Positions 1-11,519 of a stretch of 64,000 bases of DNA are shown here, one piece after another; positions within the stretch are counted from its first letter, which is position 1; each line of letters opens with the position of its first letter. This DNA is from Phoronis australis (Eukaryota; Phoronida; Phoronidae). The stretch covers positions 577,362-641,361 of the forward strand of contig NMRA01000040.1 of the NCBI GenBank assembly GCA_002633005.1, written 5' to 3'. The notes below the pieces were generated by a model. That model ran no database searches. It was given only the letters and a program-made list of their open reading frames with translations, and was not told the DNA's origin. A program made the translations under genes and the position numbers.

Positions 1-326
1 TGAAACTTGGTGGACATGAAGAGTCTAGATGACGAAGTTGAAATACAATTTCTTTCGATCACGTACTTTTCCAGATACTTTTTTGTGGAATCGTTTTTAC
101 ATCCCATCATGCAACTGTGGTAATTTGAGGGCATGATGACCGCAAAGTTTTCCTAACAAGTGCTATGGAATCCCTGCCCTTTAAATTTCCATTCAAGTTA
201 TACTTGAACTGTAGGTGGCGCTGAATGTTTGTCCACGTACTAATCTGTCAACATCAGTGCAGTTCAATACGTCACTACTGAAAAGTGGTAATTACCCTCT
301 GCTCAGTTGGCTCTTCTTTTCCATAG

Positions 327-3155
327 GTTCATGGACAATCTTCAGACGGAGGTTTTAGAACTGGAGTTCCAGGCATTTGCCAAGGGCATGCCGACTATCT
401 CAGAAGTGGACTTTGCCCAGATCCTGCTGAGGTACACAGTGCTGGCCGAAGGCGAGTATGATGCGTACATGCAGAGAGTGAGTGACCGAGTCCCCCACGA
501 ACAGGTATGGAAGGTTAGGTGAACTGTACTTTGTTGCGTTTGACCAAACTTGGCCAAGTCATTTGGTAGATAACTATACTGGGGAACCCAATGGTCGTCC
601 GCCTAAGCATAAAACCGACTTGCTGTTGTACTCACCGAATTATTCCACTTCAAAGTTATGATCTGAATAGGATTCGATTTAACTCTCACAGATATACCGC
701 ATTCATCGATTCGGAAGTTTTCTTTAATTNTCCAATGAGGTATAAGACCTCCACTGGTATAACTTGACATCTAATTTTCAGTGCAGTTCCTCATATAAAT
801 CCACCTATTAGTGTATAAGTCTACTGTTAGTACTCACTAGTTTACGTAAAGGCCATTGGTTTTTGCCTCTGTTGCTAAGCAGGCTAGCGCAAAGCTGCCT
901 TGAATTCAGATCATGCTGGTTTGTAGTAAAGAGAAGTGGTCGTTATGCCAAGTACGGAATTTATAATGTAGGTCATTGGGGTTGTGAACCCATGTCACTG
1001 CACATTATTGGGTCATGTTTGAATATTTCTACCCACGAGCTTATATGCATGACTTTCAGATATAAGCCCACCTGTTATATACTCATTACGCCCATCCCTG
1101 TTTTCTTTGGCAGTAACAAGTCGATAAGGATTAACTTTTAATTGCAACTTTAGAAATTTAACAAATGATTTAAATTGCCCAACTAGGCAAAGAATCTTAT
1201 AAAACGTTAGAAATATAAGAAAAAAGATTTGTATTCATTGTATGTTTAACTCAACACATTGCACTCTCTCTTGCAGGGAATCTCATTCAGTGACTTCAAG
1301 CAGTTTTGTCAATTCCTAAACTGCTTGGATGACTTCGCCTTGGTGATGCGTCTTCACACATTTGCCAATAAACCTGTATCACAAGGTACGTAGGGTTTTG
1401 GTAGATTCTAAAAAAATTGTAACCCTTGTGCCCTGAGGGTGGAACCTGCGATCGTAGTAGGTGCTTTGCTGTGTGATTGAGACGCTTCTAATTATTTGTG
1501 TGTTCAAGCTGCATTTTGCCTCGGGTTGCTGGCTAAAAACAAAAATTGAATTATGTCTTGTACTCTGATGAAATCTGTTTCGCAATGTTCCTTACCAGGA
1601 TGGGACCCTTTACAAACTAGAACATTGAAATCACCAGCAACACAAGAAAACACAGAGTCTATTGGAATTAAAAATGGTGTATGTACGCAATGTCTGTGAC
1701 TCGAGGTCTTTGGTATAAACGGAAATTTTGTTGCGGTAAGGAATATTATGAGACTGATTTGATGAGAGAAAAAGGCCTTACTTGATTTTTGTTTTTAACC
1801 AGTTTTACATGGCTTCAAGGGATGTACAGTACAGGATGATGGTAGTCTCACAATATGCTGTTTCCTCCATCTTTGATGACTAATTCTGTTATCATCAAAA
1901 ATGACTAGTAATCAGACTATTATGGCAACAAAAATTCAAATTATAGAATGGCTTAGTGAACTTCTTAATTTTCCAGTCAATTCCTTTTCATTGTTAGTAA
2001 TGTGGATAGGCTTCTCTGACAATGTATTCAGTTTCCGCCCAGCCATCTTGATGGGGAATACCAGATTAGTTTTCTTAATATTTTTGGAGTGTTGTGTGTG
2101 CTAGCATTGTTTTTATTCAATTTTGATTTTTTATAGAAATGACAACTTTCGATATGATGTATTACACTTTTCGCAAAGAAATAAAAATCTGAATGTGTGT
2201 GTTTTCAGAGGAGTTCCAGAGGGCTGTCTACATCTGTACGGGGAACCAGCTTAACCCCCACGTGCTCAATACAGTATTTCAGACATTTGATATTGACGGT
2301 GACGGACACCTGAGTCATGAGGAGTTCATATCCATCATGAAGAACCGGCTGTACAGGGGGTCAAGGGTGAGTGGGTGGGGCATAGAGCTGGAGGTAGGGG
2401 TGGGGCTTGGGTGATTGATATTGGCAGTGACGGACACTTGAGTCATGAGGAGTTCATATCCATCATGAAGCACCGGCTGTATAGGGGCTCAGGGTGAGAG
2501 AGTGGGGCATAGAGCTGGGAGTAGGGGTGGGGCTTGGGTGATTGATGTTGGTAGTGATGGAGTCATGAGCAGTTCATGTCCATTATAACAACTTTTGAAA
2601 AAAAGGTTAAAATCCTTGAAAAGGTTTTGAATTGAAAGATGTGAAGAAATGGTGTGGTTTCATGCTCGACTAGAAGACCTATTTTTAAATGATCCTAAAA
2701 ATGAATTGTTTCCCTTTTAATTGCATGGCCTTATGTACTAGGTTTTATGGTAGTAGTTGTATGGCTATTCTTAAGGTATTAATGCATAACATGGTGGAAA
2801 GAATTATTTTTTCTACAATTTAGCTACAAAAACAACGATTATGCGAATCCTTTCTGATTTGTATCTTGTGTTGTATTGCAAGTCTGCCATAAAACAGCAA
2901 CTCATGATGAATTTTTTTTGTGGCAGTATACCCTGGCTTTGAAAAACCAAAAATGACATTTATTTCAGCATTTATTTTCATGCTCAATAAAAGAAGATTA
3001 TTTTCTCTGCAGAATGGTGTTCTCGTGACGTCCGTTTTTGTAAATCTAATGTGTATGTTAAATGGCTTACTTTTGCATTTCAGCTGCACTCCTCAGAAGA
3101 AAGTCGACTGGAGATGTTTAAGTTATGCGTGAAGAACGAAATGAAGACCAAGTAA
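327..3155 (+). CDS. MICU3: Mitochondrial calcium uptake protein, MICU2/3 class (3' part of gene)
   Basis: Four coding exons are visible: 327-504, 1277-1385, 2209-2366 and 3084-3155 (stop TAA 3153-3155). All introns are GT-AG and all phases join. Upstream exons lie outside the window, so the presequence and first EF-hand are missing. The visible part encodes the C-terminal half of an EF-hand regulator of the mitochondrial calcium uniporter, which acts in the intermembrane space. The second EF-hand loop is canonical at 2289-2324 (DIDGDGHLSHEE; Asp at loop positions 1, 3 and 5, Glu at 12). The linker motifs FMDNLQTEVLELEF, ISEVDFAQILLRYT and ISFSDFKQFCQFLN match my memory of MICU3/MICU2 better than MICU1. 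The last exon encodes a short basic tail ending in EMKTK. The choice between MICU2 and MICU3 is tentative; membership in the family is secure. The terminal exon recurs at 7783-7854. Confidence 0.9.
505..2208 (+). other. MICU introns 505-1276 and 1386-2208
   Basis: These are the two introns between the visible MICU exons, together with the end of the preceding intron at 1-326. They are AT-rich. I see no RNA gene, long ORF or clear repeat in them. A single N sits at 730. Confidence 0.7.
2289..2590 (+). repeat. Tandem triplication of the EF-hand exon 3' half, period about 128 bp
   Basis: The second half of the EF-hand exon plus its donor and start of intron (2289-2416) is repeated at 2417-2543 and again, truncated, from 2544 to about 2590. 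Copy two still reads as an EF-hand loop (DIGSDGHLSHEE), with Asp-3 changed to Gly, and keeps a donor-like GTGAGA. It has no acceptor before it. Reading through from the true exon hits a stop at 2412-2414. Copy three has lost several bases and cannot be coding. Copies two and three are therefore decayed pseudo-exons inside the last MICU intron. Confidence 0.85.
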
Positions 3156-6050
3156 TGTGCAAGTCTTTTATCTATGTTTGCATGTTCTTGTCTACGTGTT
3201 GTTCAGACAATAATACAAAGAAGAGGATGTGTAGTACCTGTATTAAGGGATGGTCTGTGTTGTGATATTACCAGCATGAAGAGTTGTTCATGCACAATGA
3301 GGCGAGGTTAAGAACTACTGTCAATTAGCTGCATGCAAAGTAAATGAGGAACGTTGAATTTTTGACAAATAATTTTGGGCGCACGAAATGAGAAGAGTGT
3401 GCAAATTAAATGCAGATGTACTGTACTCAAGTCGATCAGAGGGAAAAGGAGCGCTTTCTCAGCCTTTTTATAAAAAGTTTCATTTCTTGGTCTCTTTGTA
3501 CCAGAAAACAGTACAACTTTAGCTCTCAATCTTACCAACAGTATGTGACGCAACTTAAATGTTTACTTTGGAACGCTTCTTGATGTAGGACATAAATGTG
3601 CTAAGAACCGCTGTGAATTCGTGTCCAGCCTAAATATTCTAAAATTCGATTGAGGTCAGTACTATTATGAAGCTGGACTCAATTTGTTCCTTACTCAAAT
3701 TAGAACTGGTGTTGGTAATGGGGATGATTGACAGTTATTATTGCCTCAGGCCATACAGGGGTCATAATGTGACCAGCTGGCCTTGGTCAAATTACAGGGC
3801 TTGGTGTCCAGCAATAATGAGCTATCGTCTCTTCCCAGCCGCAGAAAGCACTTGTAATTTGAATAAAGATCAAATTGAAACCATCCCAAGAAATTTTTGA
3901 CAGAAATGGGTTGATGGGAGCTTTATTTCTTTGAATGAACTGGGAGGGTCTAGTTAGGATGAAGTGTTGCGTTTCATCATGTGAAATTCTTGGTGATTTA
4001 GCCAGTCCATAGTGAAGTAGGAGTGCTAACAAAGCTTTATTAAGTTTGTAAATCACTTTTGTAAGAGTCATAAACGGAAGTCACTTTATTCTTTCTTTGT
4101 GTGTGTCGAATAGACTTTGTGCAATACTCAGCTAGGTGAATATTGTGATATTATGCTCAGGTTAGGTTTATGCAAGAAATCAATATCGAGGTAACTATAA
4201 ACTCGCATTCCATCACAAAAAAGAACTCTTGACTTTGACCGCGTGGCGTTGTGGAGTTGGTCTCAAGTGGTTCCTTTAGTGATTTCAATGCTAAGAAAGA
4301 TCTGACAGTTGGTTATTGCTTCATCCAAGGCTCCACAAACATGTCATAGTATGCACACTGCACTGTCTTAAGGAGGAATGAATTGTCGGCTCTTTGCAAG
4401 CCTGGTGTGGCATCTTGCCACAGGTAGCAGATGTTGGTGGATTATATTATCCAACATAAAGAATAATATTAACTTACAACCGGAATTACTGTATTCTCTA
4501 ACTCCTCACAAGAACGGTAATAGATGGCAGCACCAGCTTAGTCACTTAAATGGCAAGACACGACACCTGGAAATTATTACTCATCTGGGTAAATAACAAG
4601 ATGAGATCCAACTTTTTGTAGTAAGTGGTTTAAAGTAAAAGTTCTCTTCTTGGATGGAAGTCGGGTTCATTGCCAGTGTTGTCAAGGGTGTACATGCTTA
4701 ACTGCCTACTTCAAATTTGTTGGAGTTTTTTGCAAAATGTAATAGTGACTTAGATTTATTTTGTTTTCAGTTGAATTGGTTACATCTTAGAAAAGTTGTG
4801 AATGTGTAATTTAGCTTCTGTAGTCATCTGAACCTGGTTGCATATAACGTTATAGTCTCTGATGTAACCAAAAGTATCTCCAATTTCAAATGAGACTAAA
4901 TGCTAAATCTGACTTGCATTCAGTAACGCTTGGACCTGGCTAAAAAACAAGACTTCGCGAGATTATGCGAGACATTGCCGTGTATTTTAAATGAGAACAC
5001 GTGACTTTGACTAGATTTTAGCTAGGTCCTAGCGTAGGTCCTAGAGGTGGTCCTAGCATTCCTGAACCCATGCCTGGTCTCATTTCATTGTTCAAAGTCT
5101 TCTGAAGGCAGCTGTTGTATAGAACTCTAAAGTAAGGAAGTATTCATGTGGTACTACTTAGAGTATTTTAAAGAAAACTGTCCACTGTATTGTATTCAGC
5201 AATACTCGGTATCCACGAGGGCTTTTTGCATTAAATAAGTGGAGGCTGGGCCATGTTGTACCCCCATTAGCATCCAATTTATTTTGTACTGGCTTGGACA
5301 GCAAGCTTCATTGTATTGAATACTTGTTTACCTACAGGTTACCTGTGATCCATTGTATTTCATGTTCATGCATAACACTGACAGCTGCTTGTAGCAAAAC
5401 AGGTCAGGGCACAATCTGAAACGTTAAGTCCAGACCAAAAAATTCTGTTCAATAGGATGAGCTGAAGCCTAGCTTATTCTTAATAAATATTTCAACCAAA
5501 ATAAATTTAGCTCTGACATCTGTACAGAACATCTGTATTCCCCATATGTTCTGTAGCTTACCACATACATCATTAACAACAGTTATTTATAAGCATGTAC
5601 TCCTGTATTTTTGGTGTTTTTAATTGTAAATACCATATTCTCCTTTCATTGTATGTGTACATTTATATTCAAGTTCATTGCAATATGTTACTAAATATTA
5701 TTATATTGAACGTTTATGGGTTGTTATAGCCTTCAAAATATAATGTTTTCTCTTTGTGGAGTGAATGTGTACAATAGTACTTGTATGGTCTCAATTCAAA
5801 TAAATAGTTAAAAGAGAACCATTTGCCATGAGTCAAATATCCAGCCCTGTGCAGGAAATCTGGTGTATTTTGAGACAGGCGTAGGCTGGTTCACTGTGAA
5901 CTTGCCATAAATGTCAGTGGCAGATCTAGGATATCACAAGGGGAGGCCCAACATTTTGTCCAGCTGTAAGCATGTCCTCAAACCATATTGTAGATGCGCA
6001 TAGCACCGAATGGGGGGAGGTCGGGAGGGGGGTTTGCCCCCCTCCCGCCA
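2771..6050 (+). repeat. Duplicated block, copy 1 (MICU last exon and 3' flank)
   Basis: From TTAA at 2771 to the N gap at 6051 this stretch matches 7470-10720 almost base for base. I count about seven substitutions in the first 385 bp. A few indels distinguish the copies: about 36 bp extra near 4411-4450 here, and 13 bp extra near 10044 in copy 2. It contains the terminal MICU exon, its 3' untranslated region and 3' flank. Several AATAAA hexamers occur (for example 3862-3867), and which one is used cannot be told. Apart from the last exon I see no coding sequence. Confidence 0.95.
5915..6050 (+). mobile_element. 5-bp-TSD element with GGCGGATCTAGG-type ends, cut by gap
   Basis: This is the left end of the same insertion that is complete at 10591-11519. 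It sits at the same target (AATGT, 5910-5914) and reads inward to the G/C-rich segment at 6010-6050, where the assembly breaks. The shared insertion site shows that the duplicated blocks are copies of one locus and not independent insertions. Confidence 0.8.
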
Positions 6051-6491
6051 NNNNNNNNNNNNNNNNNNNNNNNNNNNNNNNNNNNNNNNNNNNNNNNNNN
6101 NNNNNNNNNNNNNNNNNNNNNNNNNNNNNNNNNNNNNNNNNNNNNNNNNNNNNNNNNNNNNNNNNNNNNNNNNNNNNNNNNNNNNNNNNNNNNNNNNNNN
6201 NNNNNNNNNNNNNNNNNNNNNNNNNNNNNNNNNNNNNNNNNNNNNNNNNNNNNNNNNNNNNNNNNNNNNNNNNNNNNNNNNNNNNNNNNNNNNNNNNNNN
6301 NNNNNNNNNNNNNNNNNNNNNNNNNNNNNNNNNNNNNNNNNNNNNNNNNNNNNNNNNNNNNNNNNNNNNNNNNNNNNNNNNNNNNNNNNNNNNNNNNNNN
6401 NNNNNNNNNNNNNNNNNNNNNNNNNNNNNNNNNNNNNNNNNNNNNNNNNNNNNNNNNNNNNNNNNNNNNNNNNNNNNNNNNNNNNNNNNNN
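6051..6491. other. Assembly gap (441 N)
   Basis: A run of N follows a G/C homopolymer-rich repeat, a typical contig break. Any ORF drawn across it has no meaning. Confidence 0.99.
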
Positions 6492-7473
6492 GTCTGCACA
6501 AAAGTTGTTCAGAATTTAATGGAGTTTTTCACCATATACATATCTTTACCATCGTCTTGCTGTGAATAATTCTATTAACTTTCAAACTGGACACCCTTTG
6601 TTTTTATCTGTTTTCGCACATGAGAACATTATAGCTGACACTCAAAAACCGTAATAAGCATTTTTAAAAGGGAATTCATGGGATTTGCATGTTTAACAAA
6701 GCAGATTTATTGTTTGTAACATCACATCTACAAACAAGAATGTACAGTATATAACATAGGGCCTACCTCAACTTTGCACGATAACAAATTTATGAGTGGT
6801 GCAGTCGCTTGCTAAAGTCTGTTTTGAAGTTCACCTTGACATGCAAAAACTTGAATCACGGGTGGGGACACAAAACTATTCTGTGAAAAAGTCACAAAAA
6901 TATCTAGTTCTGAATGAGTTCCATCATGCGCGAATGGCGTGAGCCAAGCATCGTCGTAGGCCCGTCCAAGTTCAGCTTCAGGGACCGGTAACTCCTCCAA
7001 AATTGCACCGAGATCCGAATCGATAGAATCTGCATTACTTGTGACTGTTGTATTAGTTTCCCAGTCACTGTCACCGTCACTTTGAGTAGCAATTCCAGCT
7101 TGTTTTCACTATCTGAGTCCATGAACACTTCCTCAAGAAACTGGTCAACAGTCATCTTACCACGTTTGGCACCAGCCAAGATAAAACTTGCGTAAACTTT
7201 CAAATATCTCAGCAACAACTCACCACAGCCATATGTTGTAAATCAGAAAAATGTACAGGAAACTATGGACTGTGGAATGCGCATGCTCACATATATAAGC
7301 AGCATACGGGGCTTTCACAATTTCTGAATGAAAAACACCAGTGTCCTGGGATGAGTACACTCTCCTTGCGCAGTCTAGCCGTAGCTTATTATAGGCGATT
7401 GAGTACACCCGACGCATTTTAGTAGGATAATTGGCTTGTCGGCTGACCTCGCCTAGCGCAGGATAAGGGTTAA
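6492..7473 (-). mobile_element. TTAA-flanked DNA transposon remnant, piggyBac-like (copy A)
   Basis: Read on the minus strand, the element starts at TTAA (7470-7473) with CCCTTATCCTGCGCTAGG. It carries a broken reading frame containing AGAKRGKMTVDQFLEEVFMD followed by an acidic, Asp/Ser-rich stretch (about 7160-6900). An inverted homologue lies at 13942-14480. A TTAA target, ends beginning CCCTT and an acidic N-terminal protein region are features of the piggyBac superfamily, but no catalytic domain is visible. The other end is lost in the gap, so the superfamily call is inference. Confidence 0.5.
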
Positions 7474-10400
7474 GGTATTAGTGCATAACATGGTGGAAAG
7501 AATTATTTTTTCTACAATTTAGCTACAAAAACAACAATTATGCGAATCCTTTCTGATTTGTATCTTGTGTTGTATTGCAAGTCTGCCATAAAACAGCAAC
7601 TCATGATGAATTTTTTTTGTGGCAGTATACCCTGGCTTTGAAAAACCAAAAATGACATTTATTTCAGCATTTATTTTCATGATCAATAAAAGAAGATTAT
7701 TTTCTCTGCAGAACGGTGTTCTCGTGATGTCCGTTTTTGTAAATCTAATGTGTATGTTAAATTGCTTACTTTTGCTTTTCAGCTGCACTCCTCAGAAGAA
7801 AGTCGACTGGAGATGTTTAAGTTATGCGTGAAGAACGAAATGAAGACCAAGTAATGTGCAAGTTTTTTATCTATGTTTGCATGTTCTTGTCTACGTGGTG
7901 TTCAGACAATAATACAAAGAAGAGGACGTGTAGTACCTGTATTAAGGAATGGTCTCTGTTGTGATATTACCAGCATGAAGAGTTGTTCATGCACAATGAA
8001 GCGAGGTTAAAAACTACTGTCAAGTAAGCTGCATGCAAAGTAAATGAGGAACGTTGAATTTTTGACAAATAATTTTGGGCGCACGAAATGAGAAGAGTGT
8101 GCAAATTAAATGCGGATGTACTGTACTCAAGTCGATCAGAGGGAAAAGGAGCGCTTTCTCAGCCTTTTTATAAAAAGTTACATTTCTTGGTCTCTTTGTA
8201 CCAGAAAACAGTACAACTTTAGCTCTTAATCTTACCAACAGTATGTGACGCAACTTAAATGTTTACTTTGGAACGCTTCTTGAAGTAGGAGATACATGTG
8301 CTAAGAACCGCTGTGAATTCGTGTCCAGCCTAAATATTCTAAAATTCGATTGAGGTCAGTACTATTATGAAGCTGGACTCAATTTGTTCCTTACTCAAAT
8401 TAGAACTGTTGTTGGTAATGGGAATGATTGACAGTTATTATTGCCCGAGGCCATACAGGGGTCATAATGTGACCAGCTGGCCTTGGTCAAATTACAGGGC
8501 TTGGTGTCCAGCAATAATGAGCTATCGTCTCTTCCCAGCCTCAGAAAGCACTTGTAATCTGAATAAAGATCAAATTGAAACCATCCCAAGAAATTTTTGA
8601 CAGAAATGGGTTGATGGGAGCTTTATTTCTTTGAATGAACTGGGAGGGTCTAGTTAGGATGAAGTGTTGCGTTTCATCATGTGAAATTCTTGGTGATTTA
8701 GCCAGTCCATAGTGAAGTAGGAGTGCTAACAAAGCTTTATTAAGTTTGTAAATCACTTTTGTAAGAGTCATAAACTGAAGTCACTTTATTCTTTCTTTGT
8801 TTGTGTCGAATAGACTTTGTGCAATACTCAGCTAGGTGAATATTGTGATATTATGCTCAGGTTAGGTTTACGCAAGAAATCAATATCGAGGTAACCATAA
8901 ACCCGCTTTCCATCACAAAAAAGAACTCTTGACTTGGACCGTGTGGCGTTGTGGAGTTGGTCTCAAGTGGTTCCTTTAGTGATTTCAATACTAAGAAAGA
9001 TCTGGCTGTTGGTTATTGCTTCAGCTCAGGCTCCACAAACATGTCATAGTATGCACACAGCACTGTCTTGAGGAGGAATGAATTGTCGGCTCTTTGCAAG
9101 CCTGGTGTGGTAGCTGATGTTAGTGAATAATATTAACTTACAACCGGAAGTACTGTATTCTCTAACTCCTCACAAGAACGGTAATAGATGGCAGCACCAG
9201 CTTAGTCACTTAAATGGCAAGACACGACACCTGGAAATTATTTCTCTTCTGGGTAAATAACAAGATGAGATCCAACTTTTTGTAGTAAATGGTTAAAAAG
9301 TAAAAGTTCACTTCTTGGATGGAAGTCGGGTTCATTTCCAGTGTTGTCAAGGGTGTACATGCTTAACTGCCTACTTCAAATCTGTTGGATTTTTTTGCAA
9401 AATGTAATAGTGACTTAGATTTAGTTTGTTTTCAGTTGAATTGGTTACATCTTAGAAAAGTTGTGAATATGTAATTTAGCTTCTGTAGTCATCTGAACCT
9501 GGTTGCATATAACGTTATAGTCACTGGCGTAACCAAAAGTATCTCAATTTTCAAATGATACTAAATGCTAAATCTGCCTCCCATTCAGTCACGCTAGGAC
9601 ATGGCTAAAAAACAAGACTTCGCGAGATTATGCGAGACATTGCCGTGTATTTTAAATGAGAACACGTGACTTTGACTAGATTTTAGCTAGGTCCTAGCGT
9701 AGGTCCTAGAGGTGGTCATAGCATTCCTGAACCCATGCCTGGTCTCATTTCATTGTTCAAATCTTCTGAAGGCAGCTGTTGTATAGAACTCTAAAGTAAT
9801 GAAGTATTCATGTGGTACTACTTAGAGTATTTTAAAGAAAACTGTCCACTGTATTGTGTTCAGCAATACTCGGTATCCATGAGGGCTTTTTGCATTAAAT
9901 AAGTGGAGGCTGACCCATGTTGTCCCCCATTAGCATCCAATTTATTTTGTACTGGCTTGGACAGCAAGCTTCATTGTATTGAATACTTGTTTACCTACAG
10001 GTTACCTGTGATCCATTGTATTTCATGTTCATGCATAACACTGACATTACTTCATGACAGCTGCTTGTAGCAAAACAGGTCAGGGCACAATCTGAAACAT
10101 TAAATCCAGACCAAAAAATTCCGTTCAATATTATGAGCTGAAGCCTAGCTTATTCTTAATAAAGATTTCAACCAAAATAAATTTAGCTCTGACATCTGTA
10201 CAGAACATCTGTATTCCCCATATTTTCTGTAGCTTACCACATACATCATTAACAACAGTTATTTATAAGCATGTACTCCTGTATTTTTGGTGTTTTTAAT
10301 TGTAAATACTATATTCTCCTTTCATTGTATGTGTACATTTATATTCAAGTTCATTGCAATATGTTACTAAATATTATTATATTGAACGTTTATGGGTTGT

Positions 10401-10720
10401 TATAGCCTTCAAAATATAATGTTTTCTCTTTGTGGAGTGAATGTGTACAATTGTACTTGTATGGTCTCAATTCAAATAAATAGTTAAAAGAGAACCATTT
10501 GCCATGAGTCAAATATCCAGCCCTGTGCAGGAAATCTGGTGTATTTTGAGACAGGCGTAGGCTGGTTCACTGTGAACTTGCCATAAATGTCAGTGGCGGA
10601 TCTAGGATATCACAAGGGAGGGGACCAACATTTTGTCCGGCTCTAAGCATTTGCGCAAACCACGATTGTAGATGCGCATAGCACCGAATGGGGGAACGTC
10701 GGTTGCCCCCCCTCCCGCCA
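7470..10720 (+). repeat. Duplicated block, copy 2
   Basis: This is the second copy of 2771-6050. It begins exactly at the TTAA where the piggyBac-like element ends. The insertion distinguishes this copy from copy 1, which has an intact, empty TTAA site at 2771-2774. Like copy 1 it contains the terminal MICU exon and its 3' flank, and otherwise no recognisable gene. Confidence 0.95.
7783..7854 (+). CDS. Second copy of the terminal MICU exon
   Basis: The exon follows an acceptor at 7781-7782 and encodes the same 23 residues and stop as 3084-3155. No EF-hand exon precedes this copy. It is either an unused duplicate, an alternative last exon with an identical product, or most likely an allelic copy misplaced by assembly. 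Confidence 0.7.
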   Translation: MHSSEESRLEMFKLCVKNEMKTK

Positions 10721-11519
10721 AGGAAATTTTTCTGTTTTTTCCTCTAAAAATCAAGCATTTTCCTTGATTTCTGATGTATTATCCAAGAAAAAAAAGGAAA
10801 AACGGAGAACGTGTCACACAGGAAAAATCGCAAGTTTCACACAGTCTCGAACTCACAACCTGGCTGATAGGACGTGCGTGCTTTGCCACTACACTACCAC
10901 GATTTCACTAATAAATTTGAACTAAGAGACCTACTTGTTTATGGTCCACAGCGTTTGCGCGCGAAACCTACTTCTTTTTGTAATGCTTATTATACGTTTT
11001 ATATTTTGTGTAATCGGTTCTTAACAAATGCCCAAAAGACCAAATCCGTTTTTCGTGTTGGCAATAATGACGGGATTGCTTTGGAAATCGTCTTAAGTTA
11101 AGGTTTGACAAAGACAGAATTAATGAGTTTCTGAGTGATTCACTAAGGCTTCGATTAAAATTCACATCTTACCAGCAGCTTCTGTTTTTTCATCGTCACT
11201 CAGGTTGCATTTTCTTTAAAAATTGAAGTAAAATTTCTCCATTGCTCAGTGGAGCAGACGACGGAAACGGAGTCGTAGTGCGCAGCGCCACTGCCGGTCG
11301 CCTGGGATATCGCGGAGAGCTTATACTTAGCTATAGTTCCATTAGGAATGCGCCGTGTTCCGAATTAGACACTTGAAACTGGACACATTTAAATCTTTTT
11401 TCATCTGTATAATTTTCATTACCGGGGCAAATTAATAAACTCAACATTTCCCTACGCTCTTGCTGTTTTATTTTTTTTGCGCCNCGGGCCCCCCCGCCCC
11501 CCCCCTAAATCCACCTATG
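10591..11519 (-). mobile_element. DNA transposon with GGCGGATCTAGG-type ends, 5-bp TSD and internal tRNA-like segment
   Basis: The ends are CAGTGGCGGATCTAGG (10591) and, inverted at 11519, CATAGGTGGATTTAGG. The target duplication is AATGT at 10586-10590 and 11520-11524. A homologous element in opposite orientation lies at 20809-21813, and a short internally deleted one at 51320-51667. On the minus strand a Pol III-like A box (about 10899-10886) and B box (GAGTTCGAGACT, 10854-10843) lie inside. No transposase is visible, so it is non-autonomous. Five-bp duplications occur in a few hAT subgroups and in Transib; the superfamily is undecided. Confidence 0.8.

Noticed and set aside
2417-2500. Second EF-hand exon of MICU
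   Set aside because: It has no acceptor site and lost a calcium-binding Asp; it is a decayed tandem copy of the real exon.
5926-6569. Several overlapping ORFs of 170-197 codons
   Set aside because: They exist only because the N run contains no stop codons.
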